A stretch of DNA of 23,132 nt. Source: Clostridium sp. AM49-4BH. GTDB taxonomy: Bacteria; Bacillota; Clostridia; Lachnospirales; Lachnospiraceae. A model generated the notes under the pieces. It was not told the DNA's origin. It did no database searches and saw only the letters and a program-made list of their open reading frames with translations. The stretch is from positions 1-23,132 of the forward strand of contig NZ_QUFB01000047.1 in the NCBI RefSeq assembly GCF_003478335.1, given 5' to 3'. Positions 1-9,133 of this stretch are shown here, piece by piece. A program made the position numbers and the translations under genes. How positions within the stretch are numbered: position 1 is the first letter of the stretch; each line of letters starts with the position of its first letter.

Positions 1-1024
1 CAGGGTAGAGTTTGGGCGCTTGACTGACTTGTTTTCTCTACCTTAGGCCATACGGTTGAGGCTTCAGGATAGAGATTGAGCGCTTGACTGACTTGTTTTC
101 TCTATCCTAGGCCGTAGAATTATAGCTTTAGGGTAGAAATTGGAGCCGGCACAGTCTTGATTTCTCTATCCTAGGCCATAGGGTTGAGGCTTCAGGGTAG
201 AGGTTGGGAGTTTAACTGACTTATTTTCTCTACCCCCGGCCGTAGAATTATAGCTTTAGGGTAGAAATTGGAGCCGGCACAGTCTTGATTTCTCTATCCT
301 AGGCCATAGGGTTGAGGCTTCAAGGTAGAGTTCGGGAGCTTGACTGACTTGTTTTCTCTACCCTAGGCCGTAGAGTTGAGGCTTCAGGGTAGAGTTTGGG
401 CGCTTGACTGACTTGTTTTCTCTACCTTAGGCCATACGGTTGAGGCTTCAGGATAGAGTTTGGGCGCTTGACAGGCTTGATTTCTCTATCTCGAGCCATA
501 CGGTTGAGGCTTCAGGGTAGAGGTGGGGAGTTTAACTGACTTATTTTCTCTACCCCCGGCCGTAGAATTATAGCTGCAGGGTAGAAATTGGAGCCGGCAC
601 AGCCTTGATTTCTCTATCCTCACCCGTAGAATTATGGCTACAGGGTAGAAATTGGAGTCGACACAGTCTTGATTTCTCTATCCTTGGCCGTAGAATTATA
701 GCTTTAGGGTAGAAATTAGAGCCGGCACAGTCTTGATTTCTCTATCCTAGGCCATACGGTTGAGGCTTCATGGTAGAGTTTGGGTGCTTAACAGACTTGT
801 TTTCTCTACCTTAGGCCATACGGTTGAGGCTTCAGGGTAGAGTTCGGGTGCTTAACAGGCTTGATTTCTCTATCTCGAGCCATAAGGTTGAGGCTTCAGG
901 GTAGAGTTTGGGAGTTTAACAGACTTGATTTCTCTATCCTGGGCCATAGGGTTGAGGCTTCAGGGTAGAAATTGGAGCCGGCACAGTCTTATCTTCTCTA
1001 TCCTGGGACACAGATTTGAGCTAT
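1..1024. repeat. Tandem array, sixteen 64-bp structured units
   Basis: Sixteen consecutive units start at 1, 65, 129 and so on, each exactly 64 bp, with no insertion or deletion changing the period. The array runs off the left window edge, so it is probably longer. Each unit has a 5' arm (GGGTAGAG, GGATAGAG or GGGTAGAAAT), a spacer of about 25 bp, a 3' arm (TTTCTCTACC or TTTCTCTATCC) and a linker running from GGCC to GCTT. Two families occur: A (linker GGTTGAGGCTT, spacer like TTGGGCGCTTGACTGACTTG) and B (linker TAGAATTATAGCTT, spacer like TTGGAGCCGGCACAGTCTTG). Units 1 and 7 are identical, as are units 3 and 5. A decayed seventeenth unit can be traced to about 1060. The period is not a multiple of three and stop codons are frequent, so the array is not coding. 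Its function is unknown. Confidence 0.97.
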
Positions 1025-1025
1025 A

Positions 1026-1065
1026 GGACAGATATCAACGCCGAAACTGTTTTTTTATATTTTTT
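1026..1065 (+). terminator. Possible weak terminator closing the 64-bp array (plus strand)
   Basis: The decayed last unit can form a weak stem, GGACAG with CTGTTT (two G.U pairs), running into two T-runs at 1050-1056 and about 1060-1065. If the array is transcribed on the plus strand, this is where it could end. The stem is short, so the call is tentative. Confidence 0.2.
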
Positions 1066-1075
1066 AGGGATCATT

Positions 1076-1118
1076 TTATGAATTATATAAATATCAGCCC
1101 CACATTATGTGGGGCTGA
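1076..1118 (-). terminator. Probable terminator of ppdK
   Basis: The hairpin CAGCCCCACA-TTA-TGTGGGGCTG lies at 1095-1117, with an extra T-A pair outside it. On the minus strand it is followed by the A/T-rich run TATTTATATAATTC. The stem is strong and GC-rich but the T-tract is imperfect. It sits about 60 bp past the ppdK stop codon. Two smaller inverted repeats (1131-1146 and 1156-1170) lie between the stop and this hairpin. Confidence 0.6.
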
Positions 1119-1176
1119 CAAGAGATGTCTATTGATTTATATCAATATCTCATAGAATCTTAGAAAGATTTTCTAA

Positions 1177-3819
1177 TTATTTGTTAGCAATAGCTGCCTG
1201 AGCTGCTGCCAAACGAGCGATCGGTACACGGAATGGTGAGCAAGATACATAGTCCAAACCAATCTTATGGCAGAACTCTACGGATGAAGGATCTCCACCG
1301 TGCTCTCCACAGATACCAACATGAAGCTTGTTGTTTACCGGCTTACCTAACTTGATAGCTGTCTCCATCAACTTACCAACACCAGTCTGGTCAAGCTTAG
1401 CAAATGGATCGTTCTCGAAGATCTTAGCATCATAGTAAGCATCTAAGAACTTACCAGCATCATCACGAGAGAATCCGTATGTCATCTGTGTCAAATCGTT
1501 AGTACCGAAGCAGAAGAAGTCTGCCTCTGCAGCGATCTCATCTGCAGTAAGTGCTGCACGAGGGATCTCGATCATTGTACCAACTTCATAGTCAAGCTTA
1601 ACGCCTGCAGCAGCGATCTCAGCATCAGCTGTCTCTACTACTATCTTCTTAACATATTTCAACTCTTTTACTTCACATACAAGAGGAATCATGATCTCCG
1701 GCTTAACTGCCCAGTCAGCATGTGCTTTCTGAACTTCGATTGCTGCACGGATAACAGCCTTTGTCTGCATCTTAGCAATCTCAGGATATGTGACTGCAAG
1801 ACGGCATCCACGATGACCCATCATTGGGTTGAACTCATGCAGGCTGTCGATGATAGCCTTGATCTCATCTACGCTCTTGCCCTGTGCATCAGCAAGTTTC
1901 TTGATGTCAGCTTCCTCTGTAGGAACGAACTCATGCAAAGGTGGGTCCAAGAAACGGATTGTTACAGGGTTACCCTCAAGTGCTTCATAAAGAGCCTTGA
2001 AGTCAGACTGCTGATATGGAAGAATCTTCTCCAATGCAGCTTCTCTCTCTTCTACAGTATCAGAGCAGATCATCTCACGGAATGCAGCAATTCTGTCTTC
2101 CTCGAAGAACATATGCTCTGTACGGCAAAGACCAATACCCTCAGCACCAAGCTCACGAGCTTTCTTAGCATCTGCAGGTGTATCAGCGTTTGTACGAACC
2201 TTCAATGTTCTGAACTTGTCAGCCCACTCCATAACACGGCCAAACTCACCAGCGATCTGAGCATCTACAGTAGGAATCAAGCCTGCATAGATGTTACCTG
2301 TTGTACCATCGATAGAGATTTCGGATCCCTCTGTGAATGTCTGTCCAGCCAATGTGAACTTCTTGTTCTCCTCATCCATGTTGATATCGCCACAACCGGA
2401 TACACAGCATGTACCCATACCACGAGCAACTACGGCTGCATGAGATGTCATACCACCACGAACTGTCAGGATACCCTGGGATGCCTTCATACCTGTAATA
2501 TCTTCTGGAGAAGTCTCAAGACGAACTAATACGACTTTCTCTCCACGAGCGTTCCACTCTTCAGCATCTTCTGCTGTAAATACAACCTTACCGCAAGCAG
2601 CTCCAGGAGAAGCTCCTAAACCTTTTCCGATTGGTGTAGCAGCCTTAAGTGCTGCAGCATCGAACTGTGGATGAAGCAGTGTATCCAAGTTACGAGGATC
2701 GATCATTGCTACTGCTTCTTCCTCTGTCTTATGTCCTTCATCTACTAAATCGCAAGCGATCTTCAAAGCAGCTGGAGCTGTTCTCTTACCATTACGGCAC
2801 TGAAGCATGTAAAGCTTCTTGTTCTCGATCGTAAACTCCATATCCTGCATATCATGGTAGTGATTCTCAAGTGTCTCACACACCTCTAAGAATTTCTTAT
2901 AAGCCTCTGGGAACTCCTGCTCCATCTGAGCGATTGGCATTGGAGTACGAACACCGGCTACTACATCTTCACCCTGTGCGTTCTTCAAGAACTCACCCAT
3001 CAACTTGTTCTCACCTGTTGCAGGGTCACGAGTAAATGCAACACCTGTACCAGACTCATCGTTCAAGTTACCGAATACCATAGGCATTACGTTAACTGCT
3101 GTACCCCAAGAATAAGGGATATCGTTATCACGACGATATACATTTGCACGAGGGTTGTCCCATGAACGGAATACTGCCTCTACTGCTAATTTCATCTGCT
3201 CTACCGGATCAGATGGGAAATCTGTTCCTAACTGGTTCTTGTACTCAGCTTTGAACTGCTCAGCCAGCGTCTTAAGATCTGCTGCTGTCAACTCAACGTC
3301 GTACTGAACACCTTTCTCTTCTTTCATCTTGTCAATGAGCTGCTCGAAATATTTCTTACCAACTTCCATTACGACATCAGAGAACATCTGGATGAAACGT
3401 CTGTATGAATCATATACAAAACGCTCGAATGTTGGATCTGGGTTACCAGCGATCATGGATGCTACTACATCATCATTCAAACCAAGGTTAAGGATTGTAT
3501 CCATCATACCAGGCATAGAAGCACGAGCACCAGAACGAACCGATACTAACAATGGATTCTGAGCATCACCGAATTTCTTTCCGTTGATCTCTTCCATCTT
3601 CTTAACACCGTCCATGATCTGTGCCATGATCTCATCGTTGATCTTACGGCCATCCTCATAGTACTGTGTACATGCCTCAGTTGTAACAGTGAATCCCTGA
3701 GGGATTACGTCTGCACCAAGAATGCTTGTCATCTCAGCAAGGTTAGCACCCTTACCACCAAGCAAGTTACGCATAGTCATGTCGCCTTCGCTAAACATAT
3801 AGACCCATTTGTTTGCCAT
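1177..3819 (-). CDS. ppdK: Pyruvate, phosphate dikinase
   Basis: This enzyme interconverts pyruvate, ATP and phosphate with PEP, AMP and pyrophosphate in the cytoplasm. In anaerobic Clostridia it commonly serves glycolysis or gluconeogenesis. The 880-residue length fits the family. Visible motifs are the N-terminal GGKGANLAEM of the nucleotide-binding domain; the swivelling phosphohistidine domain GGMTSHAAVVARG with catalytic His about 460 and the regulatory Thr two residues before it; and the C-terminal PEP/pyruvate barrel with GICGEHGG and catalytic Cys about 837. The start chosen is MANKW, because GGAGG lies 9 bases upstream. An in-frame ATG at 3873 begins inside a 5'-leader hairpin and has no such site. 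The gene has its own promoter and a hairpin terminator. No PPDK regulatory protein gene is visible nearby. Confidence 0.98.
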   Translation of the reverse strand: MANKWVYMFSEGDMTMRNLLGGKGANLAEMTSILGADVIPQGFTVTTEACTQYYEDGRKINDEIMAQIMDGVKKMEEINGKKFGDAQNPLLVSVRSGARASMPGMMDTILNLGLNDDVVASMIAGNPDPTFERFVYDSYRRFIQMFSDVVMEVGKKYFEQLIDKMKEEKGVQYDVELTAADLKTLAEQFKAEYKNQLGTDFPSDPVEQMKLAVEAVFRSWDNPRANVYRRDNDIPYSWGTAVNVMPMVFGNLNDESGTGVAFTRDPATGENKLMGEFLKNAQGEDVVAGVRTPMPIAQMEQEFPEAYKKFLEVCETLENHYHDMQDMEFTIENKKLYMLQCRNGKRTAPAALKIACDLVDEGHKTEEEAVAMIDPRNLDTLLHPQFDAAALKAATPIGKGLGASPGAACGKVVFTAEDAEEWNARGEKVVLVRLETSPEDITGMKASQGILTVRGGMTSHAAVVARGMGTCCVSGCGDINMDEENKKFTLAGQTFTEGSEISIDGTTGNIYAGLIPTVDAQIAGEFGRVMEWADKFRTLKVRTNADTPADAKKARELGAEGIGLCRTEHMFFEEDRIAAFREMICSDTVEEREAALEKILPYQQSDFKALYEALEGNPVTIRFLDPPLHEFVPTEEADIKKLADAQGKSVDEIKAIIDSLHEFNPMMGHRGCRLAVTYPEIAKMQTKAVIRAAIEVQKAHADWAVKPEIMIPLVCEVKELKYVKKIVVETADAEIAAAGVKLDYEVGTMIEIPRAALTADEIAAEADFFCFGTNDLTQMTYGFSRDDAGKFLDAYYDAKIFENDPFAKLDQTGVGKLMETAIKLGKPVNNKLHVGICGEHGGDPSSVEFCHKIGLDYVSCSPFRVPIARLAAAQAAIANK

Positions 3820-3855
3820 TGTCAAGTTACCTCCTAATATAATATTTGTTGCGAA

Positions 3856-3872
3856 TGGGCAGAATTTGCCCA
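3856..3872 (-). other. Inverted repeat in the ppdK 5' leader
   Basis: TGGGCA-GAATT-TGCCCA is a perfect 6-bp inverted repeat about 37 bases upstream of the ppdK start codon and downstream of the promoter. It would form a small hairpin in the transcript, or it could be a protein-binding site. Which of these applies is unknown. Confidence 0.4.
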
Positions 3873-3896
3873 TAGTTCACTTTATCGCTACTGCTT

Positions 3897-3926
3897 AGTA
3901 TAACATACTTGCTGTCATTATGAAAA
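3897..3926 (-). promoter_or_regulatory. Promoter of ppdK
   Basis: On the minus strand a TATACT -10 box (3897-3902) is preceded by TG one base upstream (extended -10). A weak -35-like TTTTCA lies 18 bp further up (3921-3926). The transcript would have a leader of about 70 bases before the MANKW start. The T-rich stretch 3927-4006 between here and the PH-domain gene shows no convincing terminator. Confidence 0.6.
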
Positions 3927-4006
3927 GACCTTTTTTGATAAAATCCGTCTTTTTTTGTCTTTTTTCATAAAATTCTTATGATCTGTTGTTACACGTCAGC
4001 CTCCGA

Positions 4007-4393
4007 TTATTGCTCATCATCGTCTTCGAGATCGTCATGCATATATTCACGGTTCGTAACACGTTTTTTGTCACGGTTTTCTTCGATCAATTTAGAAAGC
4101 TGTTCCTTGACCTGTACCGGATTTTTGACGTTGACCAAATTAAAATTACCCATAGTCTTATCCGCTGATGATATTGCAATCGTTCCCATGCCAAAAATTT
4201 TCTGCAGCAGCGTGCGAGATAACGATATATCCAAAATGCGATATAAACGCACCTCGTCCTCCACTGTTTTCAATAATCCTGTTGTCACAAACAAACGATC
4301 TTCTGTAAATGCATACTTTGTGAATGTCCAAGGCAGACCTAATGCATTGCGCTTACGCGCACTCCATAAATAGTTCATTCCTGTTTCTTCCAT
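4007..4393 (-). CDS. Small bacterial PH-domain protein
   Basis: The product is a 128-residue soluble protein with no membrane segment. The central part (TKYAFTEDRLFVTTGLLKTVEDEVRLYRILDI) has the pattern of bacterial PH-fold (bPH_2, DUF304-like) domains: a strand, a turn, a hydrophobic strand and a conserved basic-hydrophobic segment, then 'GTIAISSADKTMGNFNLVNVKNP'. The last 25 residues are highly charged and end in an acidic tail. The start MEETG was chosen because AGGAGGAG lies about 10 bases upstream; an in-frame ATG at 4429 would overlap the GH3 gene and has no clear site. It begins 19 bp after the GH3 stop, so the two are probably cotranscribed. The biological role is unknown; the family call rests on pattern only. 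Confidence 0.75.
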   Translation of the reverse strand: MEETGMNYLWSARKRNALGLPWTFTKYAFTEDRLFVTTGLLKTVEDEVRLYRILDISLSRTLLQKIFGMGTIAISSADKTMGNFNLVNVKNPVQVKEQLSKLIEENRDKKRVTNREYMHDDLEDDDEQ

Positions 4394-4412
4394 AATTTTT
4401 TTACTCCTCCTA

Positions 4413-7400
4413 CTACTTAAAATAGTCATTCCCTTTTATGGTTTCCGGCTGTAAAACCACGCTGCGAATCGCGACGTCACCGGATACCTGCAACGTTAAT
4501 TCGCATGTTTTATGCAGATCAACAGGAAGCTTCACTCCCTTGGTATACGCAGTATAAGAAACACATTTTCCATTTAAGTGTCTTGCCATTTCTGCTGCCT
4601 GCTCCGCTGAAGAACACTCTTCGCCAAGATTTCCTGCTGCCTGCTCCGCTGAAGAACACTCTTCGCCAAGCTTTCCTGCAGTCTGCTCCGCTGTTCCGAG
4701 TTCTTCCCCGGTATTTCGCCGCGTTAAGTGCGTACCACTTTGGAACACTGCTATTTCCTGTCCATCAACTAATGCACGAACCACCCAAGGTGCTTTACGT
4801 TCCGGCCATTCCTGCACCGTCACACAGATTTCATTATTTTTTCCTGTTGGCAGCTCTGTGTCAGCAAACGTCAATGTCATTTCGCGATCTCGGCGATCCG
4901 GTGTGGCAAGGCTGACATCTCCTGCCGGAATCCATACATCTGTCCTTGACGCAATCGGATTTCCTTCAATCAGTTCCACATTTGACGATGTGTCGAAATA
5001 CTCTGCATAAATCGGTTCTCCAACGTGGCGAACACCACGGGTGACTCCCCGCAAAGAAATCTCCTGCCGCAGCGGCAGATTTGCGCTGGATGCCCCGGCA
5101 TAGATTTCGTACATTCCGTCTTCCAATACCATTTCACGGCTGATGACATCGAAATATTTCATGCGATCCTGTGGGATATGGAACGTTACTGTACGCTTTT
5201 CACCCGGTCTGATCTGCTTAACGCGCCTAAAATCAATAAGTTGTCTATGCGGACGTTTGACAGCCGACTGCACTTTGTGTCCGTAAATCTGTACAACTTC
5301 GTCCGTAGTATATCTACCATTATTACTAATTGTTACATTGACAAACAATTCTGCCATGTCACGACTGACAGTCATCTTTTCATAGCGGATCTCTCCGTAT
5401 GTTAAACCATGTCCAAATGCGTAAACCGGCTTGCCGTTGTAGTACTGATAGGTACGTTCCCCTTGTATAATGTCATAATCATCCATATCCGGCAATTCCG
5501 CTTTTTCAGAATACCACGTCATTGGCAGACGTCCTGCCGGGCTTTCTTGACCAAACAATATATCTGCAAGTGCGTTGCCAATCTCCATGCTTCCGGTTGC
5601 ACTGATCAGAATAGCCGGAACATTCTTCGCTGCCCAGTCCAAGGCAAATGGCACACTGCTTATCAGCACCAGCACAACATTTGGATTGACATCCGTGATC
5701 TCTTTGAGAAGGCGGCTCTGATATGGCGGTAAATTAAGATCTTTACGGTCAATCTCCTCTTTCCCGTTGATCATTGGATTTGCTCCCAGAACCAATACCA
5801 CCTTGCCGGAACATGCCGCAAGCTTTTTGGCTTCCTGAAGCCCACTGCGTACCCGTTCGATCACGATCGGCAGTCCGGCGGTCTGCTCCACACTATGCTG
5901 ATCCGTTGTACCGGCTACGCCGATGCGGTCATCTAGCACTTGATCCTTTCTCTTTGCTACGCTCAAACGCCCAAGTTCATCAAAGCAAAGTGCCGCTCCA
6001 TTCCATGCACTAATGCTGACATCCGCACAAATACCATGCTGTTCTGTAATAGCAGCTTCTGCCGTCTGTACATTCGTAAGATGGAAAATTTCTTTAACAA
6101 ACCACCCAAACGGCTCATCTTTGCTGGCTGTGACAAGTCCTTCCTGTCCTTTTGCAAAATCATCTTCCACTGTAAGCAACTTACCGTTCTCCACAAAACG
6201 GATCGTCACCTGCTCATCGTCCCAGCATTCCAATTCAAAGAGTGCCGCATGCTCGAAATCTGCACGACAGACTACACCGCCATTGTCTACGCCAAGATAG
6301 CTGCCATCTGCCATACCAATATGTGCCTGTAATGCCGCACGTTCAAATGCCACATTGCTCTGACTTCTTATTCCATCTAGCGGTGTGACGAAATACGGCG
6401 GTATTCCGGAATACCAGTCTTTGTACCATACGTCTGCCAATGGTCCGATCACTGCGATATCTTCTTCCGGGTCGAGTGGCAGCATTTGTTTATTTTGAAG
6501 AAGCACCACTCCCTCTGTCGCCATCTTTCGGCTGACTGCCTGATTTGCTTTGGTGCCAACATCTTTCATCCCTACGGATGCATAAGGATTCTCCCCTTTG
6601 GCATCAAAAAATCCCAAGCGGATCAGCGTTCCATAATGGCAGCGAAGTGCCGGCGTCAGATCATCTGGCGTGATCTTGCCATCTTCCAATGCCTCACGCA
6701 CTGCGTTCCAAACCATTTCTTCGCTGTCTGTGAAACAATCAATACCGGCAGCTAAACCTCCTACGATCGTATCTGCATGTGTTGCATAGTAGTGATGGAA
6801 ATCCACTGTCTGTGAAACATCTGCACCATCACATACGACATGATGCAGTCCCCACTGATCTTTTAGGATTCTTTGCACTTCCGGATTGAGCATTCCCGGC
6901 ACGCCGTTAATCTCATTATATGCAGTCATCAACGCCTCTGCCCCATGCTCTTTGATCACCTGACGAAATGGTTCCAAATAATACTCCCATTTATTTCTTG
7001 GAGAAATGGTCGAAGACTTCCAAACACGCCCATCCTCCACATTATTGGCATAAAAATGTTTCAAGGTTGCCGCCGTAAGCAGATATTGATCATCCTCTCC
7101 CTGCAACCCCTCGACATAGGCTCCTGCCATTTTTCCGGTCAGCAACGGATCCTCTCCATATGCTTCTTCCGTGCGACCCCAACGTGGGTCGCGCTCCATA
7201 TCGATCGTAGGTGCCCACACACTAAGAATGCCTTCGTGTTCTCTGGAATACAGTCCTCTCACCTCTGTTCCGACAACTTTTCCTGCTTTCCGGATCAACT
7301 CTTCATCAAACGAAGCACTCATGCCAATAGGATTTTGAAAAATCGTTGTGAGATCCGGCTCATGAACATCAAATTCTTGATCATGACGCGCCTGCACGCC

Positions 7401-7580
7401 ATGTGCAGCTTCTCCACCTACTTGAAAGGCCGGAACGCCCAGCCGTTCGATCTCGGGATTGCCGGTTCCCATACTCTGTATCTTTTCCTCCAAGGTCATC
7501 TCTGACAGCAAATAATCCAAGCGTTCCTCTATGGACAGTGAACTGTCCCACAGCGGCGTATCATAATACGTTTTACTCAT
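4413..7580 (-). CDS. GH3 family beta-glycosidase (beta-glucosidase/xylosidase type), cytoplasmic
   Basis: This is a 1055-residue retaining glycoside hydrolase that probably removes sugars from the non-reducing ends of imported oligosaccharides. The order is: an N-terminal GH3 TIM-barrel domain with RDPRWGRTEEAYGEDP and the nucleophile Asp about 251 in VVCDGADV; the second alpha/beta domain with the likely acid/base Glu 608/609 in KEEIDRKDLNLP; a fibronectin-III-like domain near 745-850; and a C-terminal beta-sandwich of about 200 residues. An insertion near 417-505 (DGSYLGVDNGGVV...FELE) resembles a beta-trefoil/fascin-like module, which is inference. There is no signal peptide. The start follows GGAGG by 6 bases; the ATG 27 bases upstream lacks a site. 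The C-terminal module contains a 14-residue tandem repeat. Substrate (glucoside, xyloside or other) cannot be fixed from sequence alone. No strong promoter is visible in the 41 bp between the glyS terminator and the start. Confidence 0.93.
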   Translation of the reverse strand: MSKTYYDTPLWDSSLSIEERLDYLLSEMTLEEKIQSMGTGNPEIERLGVPAFQVGGEAAHGVQARHDQEFDVHEPDLTTIFQNPIGMSASFDEELIRKAGKVVGTEVRGLYSREHEGILSVWAPTIDMERDPRWGRTEEAYGEDPLLTGKMAGAYVEGLQGEDDQYLLTAATLKHFYANNVEDGRVWKSSTISPRNKWEYYLEPFRQVIKEHGAEALMTAYNEINGVPGMLNPEVQRILKDQWGLHHVVCDGADVSQTVDFHHYYATHADTIVGGLAAGIDCFTDSEEMVWNAVREALEDGKITPDDLTPALRCHYGTLIRLGFFDAKGENPYASVGMKDVGTKANQAVSRKMATEGVVLLQNKQMLPLDPEEDIAVIGPLADVWYKDWYSGIPPYFVTPLDGIRSQSNVAFERAALQAHIGMADGSYLGVDNGGVVCRADFEHAALFELECWDDEQVTIRFVENGKLLTVEDDFAKGQEGLVTASKDEPFGWFVKEIFHLTNVQTAEAAITEQHGICADVSISAWNGAALCFDELGRLSVAKRKDQVLDDRIGVAGTTDQHSVEQTAGLPIVIERVRSGLQEAKKLAACSGKVVLVLGANPMINGKEEIDRKDLNLPPYQSRLLKEITDVNPNVVLVLISSVPFALDWAAKNVPAILISATGSMEIGNALADILFGQESPAGRLPMTWYSEKAELPDMDDYDIIQGERTYQYYNGKPVYAFGHGLTYGEIRYEKMTVSRDMAELFVNVTISNNGRYTTDEVVQIYGHKVQSAVKRPHRQLIDFRRVKQIRPGEKRTVTFHIPQDRMKYFDVISREMVLEDGMYEIYAGASSANLPLRQEISLRGVTRGVRHVGEPIYAEYFDTSSNVELIEGNPIASRTDVWIPAGDVSLATPDRRDREMTLTFADTELPTGKNNEICVTVQEWPERKAPWVVRALVDGQEIAVFQSGTHLTRRNTGEELGTAEQTAGKLGEECSSAEQAAGNLGEECSSAEQAAEMARHLNGKCVSYTAYTKGVKLPVDLHKTCELTLQVSGDVAIRSVVLQPETIKGNDYFK
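4584..4709 (-). repeat. In-frame 42-bp triplication in the GH3 gene
   Basis: Three 42-bp units encode three 14-residue repeats, GEELGTAEQTAGKL, GEECSSAEQAAGNL and GEECSSAEQAAEMA, inside the C-terminal beta-sandwich between FQSGTHLTRRNT and RHLNGK. Units 2 and 3 are nearly identical at the DNA level, which points to recent expansion. The length keeps the reading frame. Confidence 0.93.
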
Positions 7581-7621
7581 AGCAAACCTCCGTTTCTCCT
7601 GTATCATACTTCGATATTTAT

Positions 7622-7652
7622 AAAAAAGGGGGCAGCGATACTTACGCTGCCC
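7622..7652 (-). terminator. Intrinsic terminator of glyS
   Basis: A perfect 8-bp stem GGGCAGCG/CGCTGCCC with a 7-base loop (7630-7652) is followed on the minus strand by CC and six T residues (7622-7627). It lies 56 bp past the glyS stop codon and ends about 40 bp before the GH3 start codon. Confidence 0.9.
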
Positions 7653-7708
7653 TTATATTTATCAGGACTTCGATCCATTCACCAAAACATCTTTAACGAT
7701 TGTAGTCC

Positions 7709-9106
7709 TTAAAACTCAAATTTGTCTGCAAAATATGCCGGAAGATCTGCAATCTTCACGCGCTCCTGCTCCATCGTGTCACGGTCACGAACAGTAACTG
7801 CTCCATCTTCCTCAGAATCAAAATCATAAGTAATGCAGAATGGTGTTCCGATCTCATCCTGACGGCGATATCTCTTACCAATGTTTCCACGATCATCAAA
7901 TTCGCAGTTATAAGTCTTAGAAAGCTCTTCATAAATCTTTGTCGCAGACTCGCTAAGCTTCTTAGAAAGCGGAAGTACACCGATCTTAACCGGTGCCAAA
8001 GCCGGATGGAAATGAAGTACTGTACGCACATCCGGTTTCTCCTCTGTACCGATATTTTCTTCATCGTATGCACCACACAAGAATGCCAGTACCACACGAT
8101 CAGCACCCAATGATGGCTCAATAACATATGGAATATATTTCTCGCCCTTCGCATCATCAAAGTAAGACATATCCTCTTTGGATACATTCTGATGCTGTGT
8201 CAAGTCGTAATCCGTACGATCTGCGATACCCCAAAGCTCGCCCCATCCAAATGGGAACAGGAACTCAATATCGGTCGTTGCCTTACTATAGAAAGAAAGC
8301 TCCTCTTTCTCGTGATCTCTTACACGCATTTCTTCTTCTTTCATGCCAAGAGATTTCAGCCAGTTAATACAGAACTCTTTCCAATATGCAAACCACTCCA
8401 GATCCGTATCCGGCTCACAGAAGAACTCAAGCTCCATCTGCTCAAACTCACGTGTACGGAATGTAAAGTTACCCGGTGTGATCTCGTTACGGAAAGACTT
8501 TCCGATCTGTCCGATACCAAATGGGATCTTCTTACGGGATGTACGCTGTACATTCTTAAAGTTTACGAAAATACCCTGTGCTGTCTCCGGACGAAGATAT
8601 ACGGTATTCTTCGCATCCTCAGTAACGCCCTGGAATGTCTTAAACATCAGGTTGAACTGACGGATCTCCGTAAAGTTCTTCTTGCCACAGCTTGGGCAGC
8701 AAATTTCTTTCTCTTTGATGTAATTTTCCATCTGCTCATTGGACCATGCATCTACACTGCCTTCGATTGCAATGCCGTTATCTGCCATATAGTCCTCGAT
8801 AACCTTATCTGCACGGAAACGCTCATGACACTCTTTACAATCCATCAACGGATCGGAGAAGCTTCCCAAATGACCGGATGCTACCCATGTCTGAGGATTC
8901 ATCAGAATCGCGCAGTCAATACCTACATTGTAAGGATTTTCACGAATAAATTTCTTCCACCAAGCCTGCTTTACATTATTCTTAAGCTCAACGCCTAAGT
9001 TACCGTAATCCCATGTATTCGCAAGTCCGCCGTATATTTCTGAACCCGGATAAATAAATCCTCTTGCTTTTGCCAATGCCACAATCTTGTCCATAGTCTT
9101 TTCCAT
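7709..9106 (-). CDS. glyS: Glycyl-tRNA synthetase, alpha2 type
   Basis: This class II synthetase charges tRNA-Gly with glycine. The 465-residue single-chain form is the homodimeric type, distinct from the split alpha/beta enzyme (glyQ plus glyS). Class II motif 2 is [19 protein letters not shown] (206 onward) and motif 3 is [14 protein letters not shown] in the C-terminal half of the catalytic core. ETAQGIF (174-180) is typical of glycine enzymes. Two Cys pairs, CKEC (90-93) and CPSC (137-140), form a likely zinc site. The C-terminal anticodon-binding domain starts near [10 protein letters not shown]. The start is MEKTMDK, preceded by AGGAAAGAGG. The gene has its own promoter and a clear terminator. 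No T-box leader was found upstream, although many Firmicutes glycine synthetase genes have one. Confidence 0.98.
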   Translation of the reverse strand: MEKTMDKIVALAKARGFIYPGSEIYGGLANTWDYGNLGVELKNNVKQAWWKKFIRENPYNVGIDCAILMNPQTWVASGHLGSFSDPLMDCKECHERFRADKVIEDYMADNGIAIEGSVDAWSNEQMENYIKEKEICCPSCGKKNFTEIRQFNLMFKTFQGVTEDAKNTVYLRPETAQGIFVNFKNVQRTSRKKIPFGIGQIGKSFRNEITPGNFTFRTREFEQMELEFFCEPDTDLEWFAYWKEFCINWLKSLGMKEEEMRVRDHEKEELSFYSKATTDIEFLFPFGWGELWGIADRTDYDLTQHQNVSKEDMSYFDDAKGEKYIPYVIEPSLGADRVVLAFLCGAYDEENIGTEEKPDVRTVLHFHPALAPVKIGVLPLSKKLSESATKIYEELSKTYNCEFDDRGNIGKRYRRQDEIGTPFCITYDFDSEEDGAVTVRDRDTMEQERVKIADLPAYFADKFEF

Positions 9107-9133
9107 AATGAAACCTCTTTCCTGTATATTGCG

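Noticed and set aside
1..1024. CRISPR array
   Set aside because: The whole 64-bp period is conserved; there are no unique spacers between short repeats, and no cas genes are in the window.
1720..2529. Plus-strand ORF of 269 codons
   Set aside because: It lies opposite the ppdK gene, has no recognisable motif, and is explained as an antisense shadow of a highly conserved gene.
3921..3967. Terminator of the PH-domain gene
   Set aside because: TGAAAAGAC and GTCTTTTTTCA can pair with a bulge, but the loop is long, the stem is A/T-rich, and no T-tract follows; it also overlaps the ppdK promoter.
8192..8998. Plus-strand ORF of 268 codons
   Set aside because: It is fully opposite glyS, with no domain features and Cys- and Leu-rich antisense composition.
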